Assembly (NCBI RefSeq): GCF_913777145.1
Contig: NZ_CAJYPS010000025.1
Location: forward strand, 1 to 64,000
DNA: 64,000 bases
Direction of reading: 5' to 3'
DNA from: an uncultured Roseateles sp.
Lineage (GTDB): Bacteria > Pseudomonadota > Gammaproteobacteria > Burkholderiales > Burkholderiaceae_C
Of this stretch, positions 26,316 to 37,179 are shown one piece after another. The number at the start of each line of letters is the position of its first letter. Within the stretch, counting starts at the first letter, position 1. The position numbers and the translations under genes are program-made. The notes under the pieces were generated by a model. The model saw nothing but the letters and a program-made list of their open reading frames with translations. It had not been told where the DNA came from and did no database searches.

Positions 26316-28313
26316 TCAGGCAGCCGACGCCAGTGCGCGGGTGCGCTCGGCCTCGGTGCGGGCGACCTGGTCCGCCGGGATGTGGTAGTCGCGGTCGTAG
26401 TTGAAGGTGTGCACGATGGCCGCAATCACGGTGGCGGCAAAGGTGACGCCGGCGATCAGCCACATGTGCCAGATCAGTGCGAAGCCCATGGCCGTGGCCA
26501 GCATCGCGATGATGAAGCCCGCGCCCGTGTTCTTGGGCATGTGGATGGACAGGAAGCCATCCAGCGGACGCTGGGCGCCGCGCTTCTTCATGTCGGCCCA
26601 GGCGTCCAGGTCGTGGACCACGGGCGTGAACGCGAAGTTGTAGTCCGGCGGGGGCGACGAGGTCGACCACTCCAGCGTGCGGGCTTCCCAGATGTCGCCG
26701 GTCACGTCACGCAGTTGCTCGCGGCGCTTGAAGCTGACGAACAGCTGCACCAGGAAGGCGCCGATGCCGCAGGCAATGATGGCGGCGCCGCAGGCGGCGA
26801 TCACGAACCAGATCTGCAGGGACGGGTCGTCGAAGTGGCTGACGCGACGGGTCACACCCATCAGGCCCAGCACATACAGCGGCGAGAACGCGACCCAGAA
26901 GCCGATCAGCCAGCACCAGAAGGACACCTTGCCCCAGAACGCATCCAGGCGGAAGCCGAAGGCCTTGGGGAACCAGAAGTTGATGCCCGCGAAGGCGCCG
27001 AACACCACGCCACCGATGATGACGTTGTGGAAGTGGGCGATCAGGAACAGGCTGTTGTGCAGCACGAAGTCCGCCGCCGGCACCGCCAGCATCACGCCGG
27101 TCATGCCGCCGATCACGAAGGTGACCATGAAGCCGATGGTCCACAGCATGGGCACTTCGAACTTGATGCGGCCACGGTACATCGTGAACAGCCAGTTGAA
27201 GATCTTCGCCCCGGTCGGGATCGAGATGATCATCGTCGTGATGCCGAAGAACGAGTTCACGCTGGCGCCGGAGCCCATCGTGAAGAAGTGGTGCAGCCAC
27301 ACGAGGTAGGACAGGATGGTGATCACCGCGGTCGCGTAGACCATGGAGGCGTAGCCGAACAGCTTCTTGCGGCTGAAGGTGGACACCACTTCCGAGAAGA
27401 TGCCGAACACCGGCAGGATCAGGATGTACACCTCGGGGTGGCCCCAGATCCAGATCAGGTTCACGTACAGCATGGGGTTGCCGCCCAGGTCGCTCGTGAA
27501 GAAGTTGGTGCCCAGGTAACGGTCAGCCGTCAGCAGTGCCAGCGTCGCGGCCAGGATGGGGAAGGTCGCGACGATCAGGATGTTGGTGCACAGCGAGGTC
27601 CAGGTGAAGACCGGCATCTTCATCAGCGTCATGCCCGGCGCGCGCATCTTGATGATGGTTGCGATCAGGTTGATGCCGGAGAGCGTCGTGCCCACCCCCG
27701 CGATCTGCAATGACCACAGGTAGTAGTCCACCCCCACATCCGGACTCGCCATCAGGCCCGACAGCGGCGGGAAAGCCAGCCAGCCGGTCTTGGCGAACTC
27801 ACCGATGAACAGCGAAGCCATCACCAGGATGGCGCCACCGGCGGTCATCCAGAAGCTGAAGTTGTTCAGGAAGGGGAAGGCCACGTCGCGCGCACCGATC
27901 TGCAGCGGCACCACGTAGTTCATGAAGCCCGTCACCAGCGGCATGGCGACGAAGAAGATCATGATCACGCCGTGCGCCGTGAAGACCTGGTCGTAGTGGT
28001 GCGGCGGCAGGAAGCCGGCGTTGTCACCGAAGGCCATGGCCTGGTGGGCGCGCATCATGATGGCGTCCGCGAAGCCGCGCAGCAGCATCACGATGCCCAG
28101 CACCATGTACATGATGCCGATGCGCTTGTGGTCGATGCTGGTGAACCAGTCGCGCCACAGCGTGCCCCAGAGGCGGAACTTGGTGATCAGCGCCAGCAGC
28201 GCCAGACCGCCCACCGCCACACCGGCGAAGGTGCCGATCAGGATGGGCTCGTGGTAGGGAATCGCCTCGAGGCTGAGGCGTCCCAGGATGGGATGCAGAG
28301 TTTCAGACGACAT
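26316..28313 (-). CDS. cyoB: Cytochrome o ubiquinol oxidase subunit I
   Basis: Catalytic heme-copper subunit reducing O2 with ubiquinol electrons and pumping protons; 665 residues, close to the 663 of E. coli. Ligands are visible with a constant offset of eight: low-spin heme His114, CuB His292 with cross-linked Tyr296 (WGHPEVYIL), and CuB His341-His342 (WLHHFFTMG). HFHNVIIGG carries the heme ligands further on. The quinol-site residues Arg79, Asp83 and His106 ([18 protein letters not shown]) are kept, supporting ubiquinol rather than cytochrome c as donor. The start is ATG 28313, nine bases after cyoA. Confidence 0.97.
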   Translation of the reverse strand: MSSETLHPILGRLSLEAIPYHEPILIGTFAGVAVGGLALLALITKFRLWGTLWRDWFTSIDHKRIGIMYMVLGIVMLLRGFADAIMMRAHQAMAFGDNAGFLPPHHYDQVFTAHGVIMIFFVAMPLVTGFMNYVVPLQIGARDVAFPFLNNFSFWMTAGGAILVMASLFIGEFAKTGWLAFPPLSGLMASPDVGVDYYLWSLQIAGVGTTLSGINLIATIIKMRAPGMTLMKMPVFTWTSLCTNILIVATFPILAATLALLTADRYLGTNFFTSDLGGNPMLYVNLIWIWGHPEVYILILPVFGIFSEVVSTFSRKKLFGYASMVYATAVITILSYLVWLHHFFTMGSGASVNSFFGITTMIISIPTGAKIFNWLFTMYRGRIKFEVPMLWTIGFMVTFVIGGMTGVMLAVPAADFVLHNSLFLIAHFHNVIIGGVVFGAFAGINFWFPKAFGFRLDAFWGKVSFWCWLIGFWVAFSPLYVLGLMGVTRRVSHFDDPSLQIWFVIAACGAAIIACGIGAFLVQLFVSFKRREQLRDVTGDIWEARTLEWSTSSPPPDYNFAFTPVVHDLDAWADMKKRGAQRPLDGFLSIHMPKNTGAGFIIAMLATAMGFALIWHMWLIAGVTFAATVIAAIVHTFNYDRDYHIPADQVARTEAERTRALASAA

Positions 28314-28321
28314 CTTGGTGC

Positions 28322-29404
28322 TCAGTTCTGGGGCGCTTGAGCGCCGGCAACTTCGGAGGGCAGACCCAGCAGATTGGTCGGCGTGCACAGGGCCGCCACC
28401 ACCTTGCGTTCGCGGCGCACACCCTCGATGTCACGCCAGGCGCTGGGCATGATGCCCGCCACGCCACCCTTGCCGGCACCGCCGGCAGCGTCGATGGCCA
28501 TCATCTGGTCGGAGCACATCTTGCGGCCGTCGACGCAGCGATTCAGGATCGCGCCCCACAGGCCGGCTTCGACGTTGGCGTAGTGACGCACCGGCTCCTT
28601 GATGCTGGGTTGCTCCAGCTGGAGGTAGTCCGCACGGCTCAGCGCCGCGCCGGCCGAGCGGCTAGCCTCCACCCACTTGGCGAAGTCGTCGTTGCTCAGA
28701 CCGTGGAACTTGAAGCGCATGTCCGAGAAGCCAGCGCCGCTGTAGTGGGCCGACAGGCCGTCGTACACGCCGACCTTGTTGATGACCGCGTTCAGCTGCG
28801 TCTCCATGCCCGGCATCGCGTACACCATGCCGGCCAGCGCGGGCACGTAGAAGGTATTCATCACCGAGGTGGCGGTCATGTGGATGCGCACCGGGCGATC
28901 CACCGGCACGGCCATCTCGTTGACCGTCGCGATGCCCTGCTCCGGATAGATGAACAGCCACTTCCAGTCCATGGCCACGGCCTGCACGACCAGCGGCTTG
29001 ACATCGGCCGCCACCGGGCGCCCCTCGGCCACGCGATCCAGCGGACGGTAGGGGTCCAGCTTGTGCGTGGTGATCCAAGTGATCACGCCCAGCACGATGA
29101 TGATCAGCAGCGGCGCGCCCCAGATGATCAGCTCCAGACGGGTGGAGTGATCCCAGTCGGGCTCGTAGGTCGCCTCCGTATTGGACTGCCGGTAGCGGTA
29201 CGCGAAGTACAGCGTGAGCGCGATCACCGGAACGATGATCAGCAGCATCAGCAGCGTGGAGGTGACGATCAGCTGAGACTGCTGCTTCGCGATGTCGCCG
29301 AAAGGCTTCATCACGACCAGGTCACAACCACTCAGGGCCAGACTGGACACCAGGGCGGAACCCCAGGTCAGGGCACGAGACAGGGAGGGCAACTTGTGGT
29401 ACAT
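28322..29404 (-). CDS. cyoA: Cytochrome o ubiquinol oxidase subunit II
   Basis: Lipoprotein subunit II of the Cyo oxidase, 360 residues (E. coli 315). A lipobox LALSGC puts the modified Cys at residue 27; two membrane segments follow (about 45-65 and 87-110), then a periplasmic cupredoxin domain without CuA ligands, as expected for a quinol oxidase. The [58 protein letters not shown] region is the conserved core, and a C-terminal extension of about 45 residues accounts for the extra length. First gene of the operon; its upstream region carries an FNR-type box. Confidence 0.96.
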   Translation of the reverse strand: MYHKLPSLSRALTWGSALVSSLALSGCDLVVMKPFGDIAKQQSQLIVTSTLLMLLIIVPVIALTLYFAYRYRQSNTEATYEPDWDHSTRLELIIWGAPLLIIIVLGVITWITTHKLDPYRPLDRVAEGRPVAADVKPLVVQAVAMDWKWLFIYPEQGIATVNEMAVPVDRPVRIHMTATSVMNTFYVPALAGMVYAMPGMETQLNAVINKVGVYDGLSAHYSGAGFSDMRFKFHGLSNDDFAKWVEASRSAGAALSRADYLQLEQPSIKEPVRHYANVEAGLWGAILNRCVDGRKMCSDQMMAIDAAGGAGKGGVAGIMPSAWRDIEGVRRERKVVAALCTPTNLLGLPSEVAGAQAPQN

Positions 29405-29448
29405 CCGAGTAAACGCGCGAGGGTTAACGATCTTGCACGTGGGTCCGA

Positions 29449-29477
29449 AATGTAAGTTGATTGATGCAAATCAACGA
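29449..29477 (-). promoter_or_regulatory. Candidate cyoA promoter
   Basis: On the minus strand a TACATT -10 element (29454-29449) has a weak TCGTTG at the -35 position (29477-29472) with 17-base spacing. The inferred start point near 29442 gives a leader of about 38 bases before the cyoA ATG. The FNR-type box at 29461-29474 falls between the two elements, a position typical of repression. Confidence 0.3.
29461..29474. promoter_or_regulatory. FNR/ANR-type binding site
   Basis: TTGATGCAAATCAA is a perfect match to the FNR consensus TTGATnnnnATCAA. It lies in the 113-base divergent region between cyoA (start 29404) and the transporter gene (start 29518). FNR-type regulators act when oxygen is low, and repress cyo in E. 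coli and in pseudomonads (ANR). Repression of cyoA under low oxygen is therefore the likely role (inference). Confidence 0.75.
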
Positions 29478-29494
29478 TAGGACATTTTGTCCTA
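29478..29494. promoter_or_regulatory. Perfect 7-bp inverted repeat, possible second operator
   Basis: TAGGACATTTTGTCCTA has 7-bp arms around a 3-base centre and begins three bases after the FNR-type box. I cannot assign it to a known regulator. It is positioned to act on the divergent transporter promoter or on the -35 region of cyoA. Confidence 0.5.
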
Positions 29495-29517
29495 GTGACA
29501 TAAGGAGACAAGTGGCT

Positions 29518-30846
29518 ATGACGAGCGCAAGCAGTACCCTGGTCCCCCCGCAATCCGGCTCCGCCAAGCCCTCGGACGAGGATCTCGCTCCAGGCGATAT
29601 CGCGGTCGGCGTCATCATCGGACGCGCGTCGGAATACTTTGATTTCTTTGTGTTCGGGATCGCGTCAGTGCTGGTATTCCCGCACCTGTTCTTCCCGTTC
29701 GAGGACCGCCTCACCGGCACGCTTTACGCATTCCTCATTTTCGCACTGGCTTTCGTGGTCCGACCGGTGGGAACGCTGATCGGCATGTCGATTCAGCGGC
29801 ATTTCGGCCGTTCTACCAAGTTGACCGTCGCATTGCTGCTACTCGGCTGCTCCACCGTCAGCATGGCCATGCTGCCGACCTACCAAAGCGCAGGCAGCAC
29901 CGCGATCTGGTTGCTGGTGCTGTGCCGCATCGGGCAAGGCCTGGCACTGGGCGGCTCCTGGGACGGCCTGCCCTCGCTGCTGGCCCTGAATGCGCCCGAG
30001 CACAAGCGCGGCTGGTACGCCATGCTGGGGCAGTTGGGAGCTCCGCTGGGCTTCTTCGTGGCCTCCAGCCTGTTCCTGTACGTCTACAGCAGCCTGGACA
30101 GCAAGGACTTCCTGTCCTGGGGCTGGCGCTTCCCCTTCTTCACCGCGTTCACGATCAACGTGGTCGCGCTGTTCGCTCGGCTGCGTCTGGTGGTCACGCA
30201 TGAATACGAGCGTCGCATGGAGGAGCATGAGCTGGACCCGGCCCCGCTGGGCGAGCTGATCTCCGCCCAGGGCCAGCACATCGTGATCGGCGCATTTGCG
30301 GCCCTGGCCAGCTACGCGCTCTTCCACCTGGTCAGCGTGTTCCCGCTGTCCTGGATCGCGCTGTACTCCGAACACCGCGTCGAGGACTTCATGAAGGTGG
30401 AACTGCTGGGCGCGGCCTTCGGTGCCGTGGCCATGCCCATGTCCGGCCTGATCTCCGACAAGATCGGGCGCCGCAGCTTCCTGGGCACGCTGGCGGTGGC
30501 CATCGGCGTCTTCAGCCTGTTCGCGCCACTGATGCTGGGCGGTGGCGCGCCGGGCCAGGCGGCCTTCATCCTGATCGGCTTCGTGCTGCTGGGCCTGTCC
30601 TATGGCCAGGCTTCGGGTGCGGTCACCGCCAACTTCCTGCCCCACTTCCGCTACCTGGGTGCGGCGCTGTCGGCCGACCTGGCCTGGCTGATAGGCGCGG
30701 CCTTCGCGCCGGCGCTGGCGCTGTACCTGTCGGCCCGCTTCGGACTGGTGGCGGTCAGCATCTACCTGCTGTCGGGCGCGGTCTGCACGCTGCTGGCCTT
30801 GCGCATGAACAAGAAGCTCAAGGCGGCCGCCGTGGTGCAGGACTGA
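29518..30846 (+). CDS. MFS transporter, metabolite:H+ symporter type
   Basis: 442-residue inner-membrane transporter with about 12 helices. GRASEYFDFFVFGIASVLVFPHLFFP at the first helix, VVRPVGTLIGMSIQRHFGRSTKL in loop 2-3 and DKIGRRSFLGTL in loop 8-9 are typical of the MHS family (ProP/ShiA/KgtP-like), which import osmolytes or carboxylic acids with protons. The substrate is unknown. The ATG at 29518 has AAGGAG 11 bases upstream; an upstream TTG at 29461 would fall in the FNR-type box and is rejected. Divergent from cyoA, so it may share redox control. A bidirectional terminator follows. Confidence 0.88.
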   Translation: MTSASSTLVPPQSGSAKPSDEDLAPGDIAVGVIIGRASEYFDFFVFGIASVLVFPHLFFPFEDRLTGTLYAFLIFALAFVVRPVGTLIGMSIQRHFGRSTKLTVALLLLGCSTVSMAMLPTYQSAGSTAIWLLVLCRIGQGLALGGSWDGLPSLLALNAPEHKRGWYAMLGQLGAPLGFFVASSLFLYVYSSLDSKDFLSWGWRFPFFTAFTINVVALFARLRLVVTHEYERRMEEHELDPAPLGELISAQGQHIVIGAFAALASYALFHLVSVFPLSWIALYSEHRVEDFMKVELLGAAFGAVAMPMSGLISDKIGRRSFLGTLAVAIGVFSLFAPLMLGGGAPGQAAFILIGFVLLGLSYGQASGAVTANFLPHFRYLGAALSADLAWLIGAAFAPALALYLSARFGLVAVSIYLLSGAVCTLLALRMNKKLKAAAVVQD

Positions 30847-30869
30847 CACCAAGGGCAATCCCATGAAGA

Positions 30870-30896
30870 AAGGCGGGCCTGGGCCCGCCTTTTTTG
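30870..30896. terminator. Bidirectional Rho-independent terminator
   Basis: A GGCGGGC/GCCCGCC hairpin with a 4-base loop is followed by a run of six T on the plus strand, and by a T-rich TTTCTTC on the minus strand. It separates the convergent transporter and purL genes. Confidence 0.85.
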
Positions 30897-30925
30897 TGAG
30901 CGTCTGAAACGCCGGAACCGACCGC

Positions 30926-33900
30926 TCAGCCCAGCGCCTTGCGCGCGTTCTGGAACATGCGAAGCCAGGGGCTGTGCTGGGCCTTGTCGCCCGAGGTCCA
31001 GCTCATCTGCACATTGCGGAACACACGCTCGGGGTGAGGCATCAGCGCGGTGAAGCGGCCGTCGGCCGTGGTCACCGAGGTCAGGCCGCCCGGGCTGCCG
31101 TTGGGGTTGAACGGGTAGGTCTCGGTCGCCCGACCCTGGTGGTCCACGAAGCGCATGGCCGCGATCACGCGCGATGCATCGCCCTGGCGCGCGAAGTTCG
31201 CAAAACCCTCGCCATGCGCGACCGCAATCGGCAGGCGGCTGCCTGCCATGTCCTGGAAGAACAGGCTGGGCGAATCCAGCACCTCGACCAGCGACAGCCG
31301 CGCCTCGAACTGCTCGCTCTGGTTGCGCGTGAAGCGCGGCCAGGCCTCGGCGCCCGGGATGATGGGCGCCAGAGCGGCCAGCATCTGGCAGCCGTTGCAA
31401 ACACCCAGCGCCAGCGTGTCGGGCCGCGAGAAGAAGGCGCGGAACTGCTGGTCCAGCACCGGGTTGAACATGATGGACCGCGCCCAGCCTTCGCCTGCGC
31501 CCAGCGTGTCGCCATAGCTGAAGCCGCCGCAGGCCACGAAGCCGGCAAAGCCGTCCAGCTTGACCGCGCCGGACTGCAGGTCGCTCATGTGCACGTCGTG
31601 GCTGTCGAAGCCGCCCAGCGCCATCGCGTAGGCCATCTCCACATGGGAGTTCACGCCCTGCTCGCGCAGGATGGCCATGCGGGGCTTGGCCCCGGTGGCG
31701 ATCATCGGCGGCTGGGCCGGATCAAAGCTCAGTTGCACCTGCAGGCCCGGATCGTCCGCCTGGCCCACGGCGGCATGCTCGGCGTCCGCGCAGGCCGGGT
31801 TGTCGCGCAGGCGCGCGATGCGCCAGCTGACCTCATCCCACACCTGCTGCAGCGCGCCCAGATCCGCACCGAAGACCTTCTTGGCATCCCGCCACACGTC
31901 CACCTGACGGTTCACATTGGGCTTGCCGATCACATGGCTGTGCTTGGACAGGCCATGGGCACGCAGCACCTGCATCACCGCATCGCGGTCGGCCGCACGC
32001 ACCTGGATCAGCGCGCCCAGTTCCTCGGCGAACAGCGCCTTCAGCGTCAGCTCCTCGCGGCGCGCGCCCACCTGGGACGCCCAGTTCTTGGAGTCGCCAT
32101 GGTCGGCACGGCTGTCGCTGATGCCGTCGCCTTCCATGACCAGCAGGTCCACGTTGAGGCTCAGACCGGTCTGGCCGGCAAAGGCCATCTCGCAAGCCGC
32201 CGCCCACAGGCCGCCGTCCGAGCGGTCGTGATAGGCCAGCAGCCGGCCCGCCGCGCGCAGTTCGTTGATGGCATTGACGAGCGACACCAGCAGCTGCGGG
32301 TCGTCCAGATCGGGCACCTCGGCGCCGAACTGGTTCAGTGTCTGCGCCAGGATGGAGCCGCCCAGGCGATGACGACCCTGACCCAGGTCGATGAGGATCA
32401 GCGCCGAGTCCTCGCGCTGCAACTGCGGCGTCAGCGTGCCACGCACGTCGGTGATGCTCGCAAACGCGCTGACGATCAGCGACACCGGCGCCGTGACCTG
32501 CTGGCCATCCCACTTGGTGCGCATGGACAGCGAATCCTTGCCGACCGGGATGGAGATGCCCAGCGCCGGGCACAGCTCCATGCCCACGGCCTTGACCGTG
32601 TCGAACAACGCGGCGTCTTCGCCGGGTTCGCCGCAGGCGGCCATCCAGTTGGCGCTGAGCTTCACGCGGGCGAGTTCAATGGGCGCGGCCAGCAGGTTGG
32701 TGATGGCCTCGGCCACCGCCATGCGGCCCGAGGCCGGCGCGTTCACCGCGGCCAGCGGCGTGCGCTCGCCCATGCTCATGGCCTCGCCCGCAAAGCCCTT
32801 GAAATCCGCCAGCGTGACCGCGCAGTCCGCCACCGGCACCTGCCAGGGGCCGACCATCTGGTCGCGATGGTTCAGGCCCCCCACGGTACGGTCGCCGATG
32901 GTGATCAGAAAGCGCTTGCTGGCCACGGTCGGGTGGCGCAGCACATCCAGCGCCGCCTGCTCCAGCTGCACGCCGGTCAGGTCCAGCCTGCCACCCTCAC
33001 GGGCCACGCGGCTCACGTCACGGTGCATCTTGGGCGGCTTGCCCAGCAGCACGTCCATGGGCATGTCGATGGGGCGCTCACCGCCCTCACCGTCTTCCAG
33101 CACCAGCTCGCGCTCGGCGGTGGTCACACCCACCACGGCGAACGGGCAGCGCTCGCGCTCGCACAGCGCCTGGAACTGCGCCAGGCTCTCGGGCGCGATC
33201 GCCAGCACATAGCGCTCCTGGCTCTCGTTGCACCAGATTTCCTTGGGCGCAAGACCTGACTCCTCCAGCGGCACTTTGCGCAGGTCGAAGCGCGCGCCGC
33301 GGCCCGCGTCGTTCACCAGTTCGGGGAAGGCGTTGGAGATGCCGCCAGCGCCCACGTCATGGATGGCCAGGATGGGGTTGTTCCCGGCCAGGCCCCAGCA
33401 GTGGTTGATGACCTCCTGCACGCGGCGCTCGATCTCGGGGTTACCGCGCTGCACCGAATCGAAGTCCAGGTCCGCGGTGTTGGTGCCGGCCGCCATGGAC
33501 GAGGCGGCACCGCCGCCCATGCCTATGCGCATGCCGGGGCCACCCAGCTGAACCAGCAGCGTGCCCGCAGGGAATTCGATCTTCTTGGTCAGGTCCGCAC
33601 GGATCTGGCCCAGGCCGCCCGCGATCATGATGGGCTTGTGATAGCCGCGGCGCACGCCGTCCACGGTCTGCTCGTAGACGCGGAAATAGCCGGCCAGGTT
33701 GGGGCGGCCGAACTCGTTGTTGAACGCGGCGCCGCCCAGCGGGCCGTCGATCATGATCTGCAGCGCACTGGCGATATGGGCCGGCTTGCCCACCGGATCA
33801 CGCTCCCAGGGCTCCTCGAGGCCCGGCAGGTGCAGGTTGGACACCGAGAAGCCGGTCAGACCGGCCTTGGGCTTGGAGCCGCGGCCGGTGGCGCCCTCGT

Positions 33901-34885
33901 CGCGGATCTCGCCGCCGGCGCCGGTGGAGGCGCCCGGGTGCGGGGAGATCGCGGTCGGGTGGTTGTGGGTCTCCACCTTCATCAGCACCTGGGCCTGTTC
34001 GGCGCGGGCCGCGTAGGCCGCACCGGCCTCGGGCGCGGGCTGCCAGCGCTCGATCAGGTGGCCCTCCATCACCGCGGCGTTGTCCGAGTAGGCGATCACC
34101 GTGTGCTGCGGATTCAGCTTCTCGGTGTTGCGGATCATGCCGAACAGGCTCAGCGGCTGGGCCTCGCCGTCCACCGTGAAGTTGGCATTGAAGATCTTGT
34201 GCCGGCAGTGCTCGCTGTTGGCCTGCGCGAACATCATCAGCTCGACATCGCTGGGGTTGCGGCCCAGCTTCTTGAAATTGGTCTCGAGGTAGTCGATCTC
34301 GTCAGCCGACAGCGCCAGGCCGAATTCGACATTGGCCTGCTCCAGCGCCACACGCCCCTGGCCCAGCACGTCCACATGGGCCATGGGCTCGGGCTCGCGC
34401 TCGTCGAACAGATGGGCCGCCGCGTCACGCGAGAAGCAGACCGATTCGGTCATGCGGTCGTGCAGCAGCGCGGCACAGGCCTGCAGTTCCTCGTTGCTCA
34501 GCGGCTTGGTGCCCCCCAGCAGGCCGCTCTTGGTCTGCAGGCGGTACTCGACCACGCGCTCCACGCGCTTCAGCGACAGCCCGCAATTGCGGGCGATGTC
34601 GGTGGCCTTGGAGGCCCAGGGACTGACCGTGCCGACCCGCGGCGTGACGACGATCAACTCACCCTCAGCCACCACGGCGGGTTCGCCATAGGTCAGCAAG
34701 GCGGCAAAGCGCTCTCGCTCCGCGGCCGCCAGCGGCGCCTCGGTCCAGACCCAGTGCACCGCACGGGCACTGACGCCGACGATGCGGCCACTGACCTCTT
34801 GCAAGCGGGCCAACAGGGCCTGGGCTCGGAAATCGGACAGAGCGTTGCCGCCCTCGAAATAGGTCAGATGCGGGGTCAGGGCCAT
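30926..34885 (-). CDS. purL: Phosphoribosylformylglycinamidine synthase
   Basis: Large single-chain enzyme of de novo purine synthesis converting FGAR, glutamine and ATP to FGAM; 1319 residues against 1295 in E. coli. The N-terminal PurS-like region is followed by two synthetase halves ([81 protein letters not shown]) and a class I glutamine amidotransferase domain with nucleophile Cys in GVCNGCQML (about 1161) and the His-x-Glu in [10 protein letters not shown]. All catalytic segments look intact. On the minus strand a TAGAAT at 34978-34973 could be the -10 of its promoter, but no good -35 is seen. Confidence 0.97.
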   Translation of the reverse strand: MALTPHLTYFEGGNALSDFRAQALLARLQEVSGRIVGVSARAVHWVWTEAPLAAAERERFAALLTYGEPAVVAEGELIVVTPRVGTVSPWASKATDIARNCGLSLKRVERVVEYRLQTKSGLLGGTKPLSNEELQACAALLHDRMTESVCFSRDAAAHLFDEREPEPMAHVDVLGQGRVALEQANVEFGLALSADEIDYLETNFKKLGRNPSDVELMMFAQANSEHCRHKIFNANFTVDGEAQPLSLFGMIRNTEKLNPQHTVIAYSDNAAVMEGHLIERWQPAPEAGAAYAARAEQAQVLMKVETHNHPTAISPHPGASTGAGGEIRDEGATGRGSKPKAGLTGFSVSNLHLPGLEEPWERDPVGKPAHIASALQIMIDGPLGGAAFNNEFGRPNLAGYFRVYEQTVDGVRRGYHKPIMIAGGLGQIRADLTKKIEFPAGTLLVQLGGPGMRIGMGGGAASSMAAGTNTADLDFDSVQRGNPEIERRVQEVINHCWGLAGNNPILAIHDVGAGGISNAFPELVNDAGRGARFDLRKVPLEESGLAPKEIWCNESQERYVLAIAPESLAQFQALCERERCPFAVVGVTTAERELVLEDGEGGERPIDMPMDVLLGKPPKMHRDVSRVAREGGRLDLTGVQLEQAALDVLRHPTVASKRFLITIGDRTVGGLNHRDQMVGPWQVPVADCAVTLADFKGFAGEAMSMGERTPLAAVNAPASGRMAVAEAITNLLAAPIELARVKLSANWMAACGEPGEDAALFDTVKAVGMELCPALGISIPVGKDSLSMRTKWDGQQVTAPVSLIVSAFASITDVRGTLTPQLQREDSALILIDLGQGRHRLGGSILAQTLNQFGAEVPDLDDPQLLVSLVNAINELRAAGRLLAYHDRSDGGLWAAACEMAFAGQTGLSLNVDLLVMEGDGISDSRADHGDSKNWASQVGARREELTLKALFAEELGALIQVRAADRDAVMQVLRAHGLSKHSHVIGKPNVNRQVDVWRDAKKVFGADLGALQQVWDEVSWRIARLRDNPACADAEHAAVGQADDPGLQVQLSFDPAQPPMIATGAKPRMAILREQGVNSHVEMAYAMALGGFDSHDVHMSDLQSGAVKLDGFAGFVACGGFSYGDTLGAGEGWARSIMFNPVLDQQFRAFFSRPDTLALGVCNGCQMLAALAPIIPGAEAWPRFTRNQSEQFEARLSLVEVLDSPSLFFQDMAGSRLPIAVAHGEGFANFARQGDASRVIAAMRFVDHQGRATETYPFNPNGSPGGLTSVTTADGRFTALMPHPERVFRNVQMSWTSGDKAQHSPWLRMFQNARKALG

Positions 34886-35225
34886 GGATTCCGGGAGGCT
34901 GGGCGCGGCGCAGGCGCGGTTTCGGGTGACGCACCCCCTCCGAATCGGCAGGGCGGCGTACGGAAGACCGGGATTCTACTGAGCGCCCTCCCCTCGCCGC
35001 GGCAAAGCCCCGCCGGACACACCCCAGGCCCGGGGCGTGCCATAGGCAAGACCCGCCCCCCAAGGGTTGCCAAGCGCCAACGCAGCGGCCGAGCCACCGG
35101 AAACAACTGGAAACAGCACGACAGCCAGCCAACAGCCTCGTTCATCAAACTTTACGAGCACTCCCCCCGAGCTGCACCCCGACAACCAGGCCCCGGCGAT
35201 GGGCCGCAGCGTCAACGAGCAAGCC
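34886..35225. other. Divergent intergenic region between purL and the DUF5666 lipoprotein gene
   Basis: About 340 bases without a convincing gene. The plus-strand frame of the lipoprotein gene stays open upstream to 35067, but the product would begin with a polar stretch ahead of the signal peptide, so I treat that part as non-coding. A TAGAAT box (34978-34973, minus) may serve purL. No riboswitch, hairpin-plus-T-run or repeat is evident. Confidence 0.5.
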
Positions 35226-37157
35226 ATGAAACTCCCACAGAACCCCTTGAAGCCCGCCCTGCTGGCGCTGGCCTGCACGCTGGGCGCCGCCCTGCTGAGC
35301 GCCTGCGGCGGCGGCGGCGGCACCTCGGCCGGCGACCCGGCCACTCCCGCGGCGCAGCCGCCGTCGGCGCCTAGCGCCAGCGTCACTGGCGTCGTCGATG
35401 GCACCATCACCGGCTTTGGCAGCGTGGTCATCAACGGCGTCCGCTATGACGACAGCCAGGCCAAGGTCGCGTTCTCCAACCGGCCCGACGCGCAGACCGC
35501 CGCCACGCTGGGCGATCTGCACACCGGCATGCGGGTGCAGGCCACGCTGAAGGACGGCGTGCTGCAAAACCTGCTGGTCAATTTCGCGCTGGTGGGGACG
35601 GTGGGGGTGGTGGACAGCGCCGCCGGCACGCTCAGCGTGTTCGGCCAGACCATCAAGACCGTCACCTCCGGCCAGTTGCCCACGGTGTTCGAGGGCTTCA
35701 CCGCGCTGTCGCAGCTAGCGGCGGGCGACCTGGTCAAGGTCAGCGGCAGCGTGGCCAGCGACGGCAGCATCACCGCCACGCGCATCGAACGCAAGCTCAA
35801 GGACGGCAGCGAGCTGTTCCGCCTCAGCGGCGCGGTGCAGGGGCTGGACAGCACGGCCAAGACCTTTGCCCTCGCCGGCAATGCCACGATCACCGTGGAC
35901 TACAGCAAGGCCAGGCTGCTGCCCGATGGGGCCGTGCTGGAGAACGGCAAGCAGGTCAGTGTGGTGTCGGCCAATGCGCCGGCCACCAGCGGCGGCAAGA
36001 CCGTGCTGATGGCCAGCGCGGTGGAGATCAAGGCGCGCAAGCTGCCCGACTCCGGCGACACCACCGTGGGCGGCCCCATCAGCGACTTCCAGAGCCTGGC
36101 CAGCCTGCGCGTGGGCGATGTGGTGGTGGATGCCAGCACGGCCAGCCTGAAGGACGGCACCGTGGCCGCCGATCTGGTCAACGGCGCCCAGGCCCTGGCC
36201 CACGGCACACTCAGCGGCGGCACGATGAAGGCCGACTGGATCAAGGTGCTGAAGAACGACACGGCCATCAAGGCACTGCTGATCGGCCAGATCACCGACT
36301 TCGTGTCGCTGGCCAATTTCACGCTGCGCGGCACGCCGGTGGACGGCAGCAACGCGCGCTTCAGCAAGGGCAGCGCGGCCGACCTGGGGCTGGGCGCCTG
36401 GGTCACGGTGGTGGGCCAGCTGACGCCCACCGGCGTGCAGGCCACCGAAATCGCGGTGCAGCCGCCCCCCGCCGACAAGCCCCAGCGCCTGGCCGGCGCC
36501 ATCACCGCGGTGGACATCAGCGCCAAGACCTTCACCGTGCTGGGCACAACGATCAAGTGGAGCGATAGCACCAAGATCAGCCCCGACGGCAAGACGCTGG
36601 CCGGCCTGGCGGCAGGCGCCGTGGTCAATGTGGAAGGCAGCTACTCGGCCAGCAGCGGCGTGTTCACGGCCACCAGCGTCAGCGTGCTGGCCTCGGCCGG
36701 TGCCACCAAGACGATAGGCTTCTCCGGCATCGCGTTCAACGTGACCGATACCAGCCTGCAGATCGGCAGCTACACGGTGCAGCTCACGGCCAACACCCAG
36801 CTGCTGCCCACGGGCACGCAGCGCGCCGACCTGGTGAATGGCGCGCGGCTGAGCATCAAGGCCACGGTCAGCGGCAGCGCCGGCAGCGTGACGCTGACCG
36901 CGATCAGCCTCGAGCTGCAAAAGCCCGAGAAGGACGATGGCGGCAACGACTACCTCTACCTGGCCGGCCTGGTCAGCGACTTCAACGGTGCGGCCGACTT
37001 CAAGGTCGGCAGCCAGAGGGTGAATGCCGCCGGCAGCGGCGTGCGCTTCATCGACGGCGAGGTCGGCAAGCTGGCCAACGGGGTCAAGGTCGAGATCAAG
37101 GGCTCGGTGAAGGACGGCGTGCTGGTGGCCACCCAGGTGCACTTCATGCCGGGCTGA
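35226..37157 (+). CDS. DUF5666 repeat lipoprotein
   Basis: 643-residue secreted lipoprotein of unknown function. Signal peptide residues 1-24 end at a lipobox LLSAC, followed by a GGGGG linker, so the protein should be lipid-anchored. The rest is a chain of roughly 65-80-residue beta-rich units of the DUF5666 type, with recurring phrases such as ITGFGSVVINGVRYDDSQAKV, LGDLHTGMRVQATLKDG, LAAGDLVKVSGSVASDGSITATRIE and LGLGAWVTVVGQLTPTGVQATEI; I count seven to eight units. The ATG at 35226 directly precedes the signal peptide. It stands alone, closed by a strong terminator. It may be a surface or periplasmic binding or scaffold protein, but no function is known. Confidence 0.85.
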   Translation: MKLPQNPLKPALLALACTLGAALLSACGGGGGTSAGDPATPAAQPPSAPSASVTGVVDGTITGFGSVVINGVRYDDSQAKVAFSNRPDAQTAATLGDLHTGMRVQATLKDGVLQNLLVNFALVGTVGVVDSAAGTLSVFGQTIKTVTSGQLPTVFEGFTALSQLAAGDLVKVSGSVASDGSITATRIERKLKDGSELFRLSGAVQGLDSTAKTFALAGNATITVDYSKARLLPDGAVLENGKQVSVVSANAPATSGGKTVLMASAVEIKARKLPDSGDTTVGGPISDFQSLASLRVGDVVVDASTASLKDGTVAADLVNGAQALAHGTLSGGTMKADWIKVLKNDTAIKALLIGQITDFVSLANFTLRGTPVDGSNARFSKGSAADLGLGAWVTVVGQLTPTGVQATEIAVQPPPADKPQRLAGAITAVDISAKTFTVLGTTIKWSDSTKISPDGKTLAGLAAGAVVNVEGSYSASSGVFTATSVSVLASAGATKTIGFSGIAFNVTDTSLQIGSYTVQLTANTQLLPTGTQRADLVNGARLSIKATVSGSAGSVTLTAISLELQKPEKDDGGNDYLYLAGLVSDFNGAADFKVGSQRVNAAGSGVRFIDGEVGKLANGVKVEIKGSVKDGVLVATQVHFMPG

Positions 37158-37179
37158 GCCCCAGCCCCCGCAGGAAAGC

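Noticed and set aside
30974..33259. Long plus-strand open frame antisense to purL
   Set aside because: Low-complexity His/Arg/Gln composition, no motif; purL on the other strand has every catalytic segment.
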